From Oscillatoria sp. HE19RPO (GTDB lineage Bacteria > Cyanobacteriota > Cyanobacteriia > Cyanobacteriales > Laspinemataceae): a stretch of DNA of 35,968 nt. The DNA lies in NCBI RefSeq assembly GCF_024220515.1, contig NZ_JAMXOT010000069.1, forward strand, positions 1-35,968, given 5' to 3'. The notes under the pieces were generated by a model that searched no databases, was not told the origin of the DNA, and saw only the letters and a list, made by a program, of their open reading frames with translations. Shown here piece by piece: positions 34,641 through 35,968 of this stretch (its first letter is position 1; every line of letters starts with the position of its first letter). The position numbers and the translations under genes were made by a program.

Positions 34641-34787
34641 TACGGAATTCAGTTGTTAAAGGTCTATAAAAAATTCATGTAGGGGCGCAATGCTCGAAGC
34701 CCCCAGGGGCTTCGAGCATTGCGCCCCTACAAATACCGCTTGAACCGGCTCGTTTTTATAGACTTATCAGTATTGCGAAATTCCGTA
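34641..34787. mobile_element. MITE-like element, 147 bp
   Basis: Ends are TACGGAATT (34641-34649) and its exact complement (34779-34787), flanked on both sides by TAA (34638-34640 and 34788-34790). Inside, GTCTATAAAAA (34662-34672) pairs TTTTTATAGAC (34753-34763). A central perfect 26-bp stem (34678-34703 with 34706-34731, 2-nt loop) contains GGGGCGCAATGCTCGAAG. It has no ORF. A TA/TAA duplication recalls MITEs moved by IS630/Tc1-type transposases, but the mobiliser is unknown. Confidence 0.7.
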
Positions 34788-34976
34788 TAAGCAATAAAAA
34801 AACCCTAGGGACCCATACCCTCAGCAGGGCAAACACATCTAATTTTTCAGAATCTATATATAGTGTCGTGGAGCGAGAAAAAGCACTATCTGTAGAATGA
34901 GCAATTCTCGCTCATTAGACCCGATGGATGTGGGGCACAGACTAGGGCGTAGTGGTGGGCATAGTAGCGGCAGGTG
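34788..34976. other. Non-coding stretch between MITE and transposase remnant
   Basis: No gene seen. A small stem AATGAGC/GCTCATT spans 34895-34915. Confidence 0.35.
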
Positions 34977-35562
34977 TCAGCAATTCTCATTTTGGAAATT
35001 TAAATTGGGTGGGATGTCTAACTCAAGTCCTTCAAGCATAAAGCTCAGAAGGTGCTCCCAACTGTGGAAGTACAGATAACGGGTTAACGCGGTGCAAATC
35101 ATCAAAGAAGGTTTGGCGCTTCGGCAAATGCGATCGTAGCAACTGGTACTTGCCATTGAGCAACTCTAGTAGGGTATGGAAGAGCAAAGAGAGGATGTTG
35201 AGGGTTGCCAGCAAGGAGGAAAGATGCTGCTTGCTATGCCCGAAATTGTGTCCCTTGATGGTAGCCCTTGGTCTTGAGAATGTTATGATTCTCATTCTCA
35301 ACTCCCCAGGGGTTCCCCCTGCCAGAACAACCTATGCTACATTCTCATCCCTCAGAGGATAACTCGTGGCAAAAGAGTTGTGATAGGTCACCTTGCCATC
35401 AGTCGTGGTGACGGTGAGTTCGCACCAGTTGACTAACAGGGCATCATCACTATTTCTCAGGGGTACTCCATTGAGATAGCAGTAGGTATAGGTTTTTTCG
35501 ACTTGAACAGTCCACTGCTTGGTTATGATTGTCGGGAGTCGGAGAAATGATGCACGGATCAT
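34977..35562 (-). pseudogene. Decayed DDE transposase, C-terminal half
   Basis: Translating the minus strand across frames gives, in order, YTYCYLNGVPLRNSDDAL, NWCELTVTTTDGKVTYHNSF, PLRDENVA then an in-frame TAG, and after a shift RGNPWGVENENHNILKTKGY with the likely catalytic Glu. After another shift come HNFGHSKQHLSSLLATLNIL and, after a third, LTRYLYFHSWEHLLSFMLEG followed by TGA at 34977. This order matches a transposase type common in cyanobacteria (ISNCY/IS4-like, uncertain). At least three frameshifts and one stop make it non-functional. The N-terminal catalytic Asp region is not found upstream, so the copy is also truncated. Confidence 0.75.
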
Positions 35563-35877
35563 GCCTAACTGTGCAAAAAAATTCCCACAACTGGGCCGGA
35601 TGGCACTCCCAAACCCTTAAACCGTAGGGGTTTGGATGATTCTCATTTAATTTGGAACTGATTCCATTTCCTGGAATGGCGTCCGGGGATTTAGGGCCTT
35701 TCAGCAGCGATCGCTCATTGGCTCTTGTTTCTTCTCTCTGGTCAAATCCTGGACTTTTATGCCGGATGGATGAAGTTGTAATATTTCGTTACATTTGCCT
35801 AAACATTAAGGGTGTTCCAACAAATAAATCATCCAAGTCCCGATGGTTAAGCACCTAACAAGACTGTCCACGCCCGC
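35563..35877. other. Non-coding tract beyond the transposase remnant
   Basis: No supported gene. An 8-bp stem CCAAACCC/GGGTTTGG occupies 35609-35635, just outside the truncated transposase, and may mark an old element edge. Confidence 0.35.
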
Positions 35878-35968
35878 GCAGGCACCGCTTTGTCCTGTGA
35901 GCCTCCAGGCTTTCTAAGCGGAACGCTCCGCGAACAGCCTGGGGCTACACGGACAAAGCGGTGCCTGC
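35878..35968. repeat. Long palindrome at the window edge
   Basis: GCAGGCACCGCTTTGTCC (35878-35895) is exactly complementary to 35951-35968. Inner parts also pair imperfectly (AGCCTCCAGGCT with AGCCTGGGGCT, and the small palindrome CGGAACGCTCCG at 35919-35930). It could be a MITE or a folded intergenic repeat. The right arm ends at the last base of the window, so its true limit is unknown. Confidence 0.65.

Noticed and set aside
35652-35858. 68-codon plus-strand frame near the window end
   Set aside because: No ribosome site, no recognisable motif, and it is set among transposon remnants and palindromes.

Overview
The window most likely comes from a filamentous cyanobacterium. The palindrome GCGATCGC (HIP1) is scattered through genes and spacers. 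The gene content is also typically cyanobacterial: DUF1822, DUF928 and CHASE2/CHAT proteins, PEP-CTERM surface proteins, two-partner-secretion (TPS) adhesins, and giant acidic DUF4114 exoproteins. No housekeeping genes, tRNAs or rRNAs were seen. This is an accessory, cell-surface and secretion region bounded by mobile-element debris. All family names are from recognition by eye, without database searches.

Layout. (1) 1-2169: the 3' end of a degraded group II intron (HNH tail of its maturase, worn domain V, domain VI). Its domain VI loop is interrupted by a complete IS4-type element (185-2145) with 18-bp terminal inverted repeats and a 10-bp target duplication. (2) 2443-5121, minus strand: two secreted PEP-CTERM proteins. 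(3) 5362-10659, minus: a 1765-aa acidic protein that joins a DUF4114 domain, a subtilisin-type protease and a metzincin-type protease. (4) 11169-16162, plus: a compact operon of a sigma-70-like factor, DUF1822, a membrane CHAT-CHASE2 protein and DUF928. (5) 16218-23233, minus, convergent with the operon: a secreted TPR-CHAT protein overlapping a single-chain fusion of a TPS exoprotein (TpsA) with its outer-membrane transporter (TpsB). (6) 23327-24449, minus: a tandem pair of small PEP-CTERM paralogues. (7) 24625-33015, minus: a 2796-aa DUF4114-subtilase-Calx-beta-VCBS-SBBP giant. (8) 33016-35968: a mostly non-coding, repeat-rich tract with one small acidic ORF, a MITE-like element touching its stop codon, a decayed transposase and several long perfect hairpins.

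Possible joint function (inference). The centre pairs two CHAT (caspase-like) proteases, one in the cytoplasmic membrane and one exported, with a dedicated sigma factor, two cyanobacterial DUF proteins and a self-contained secretion polypeptide. Two giant DUF4114 exoproteases flank it. One reading is a regulated surface-proteolysis module in which the sensor-protease acts on the sigma pathway, loosely like TPR-CHAT/sigma control in type III-E CRISPR (Csx29-Csx30-CASP sigma). HLR1-like motifs (the RpaB high-light element) lie in the spacer between the 1765-aa protease and the sigma operon, and a weaker copy lies upstream of the 2796-aa giant, so shared light or redox control is possible.
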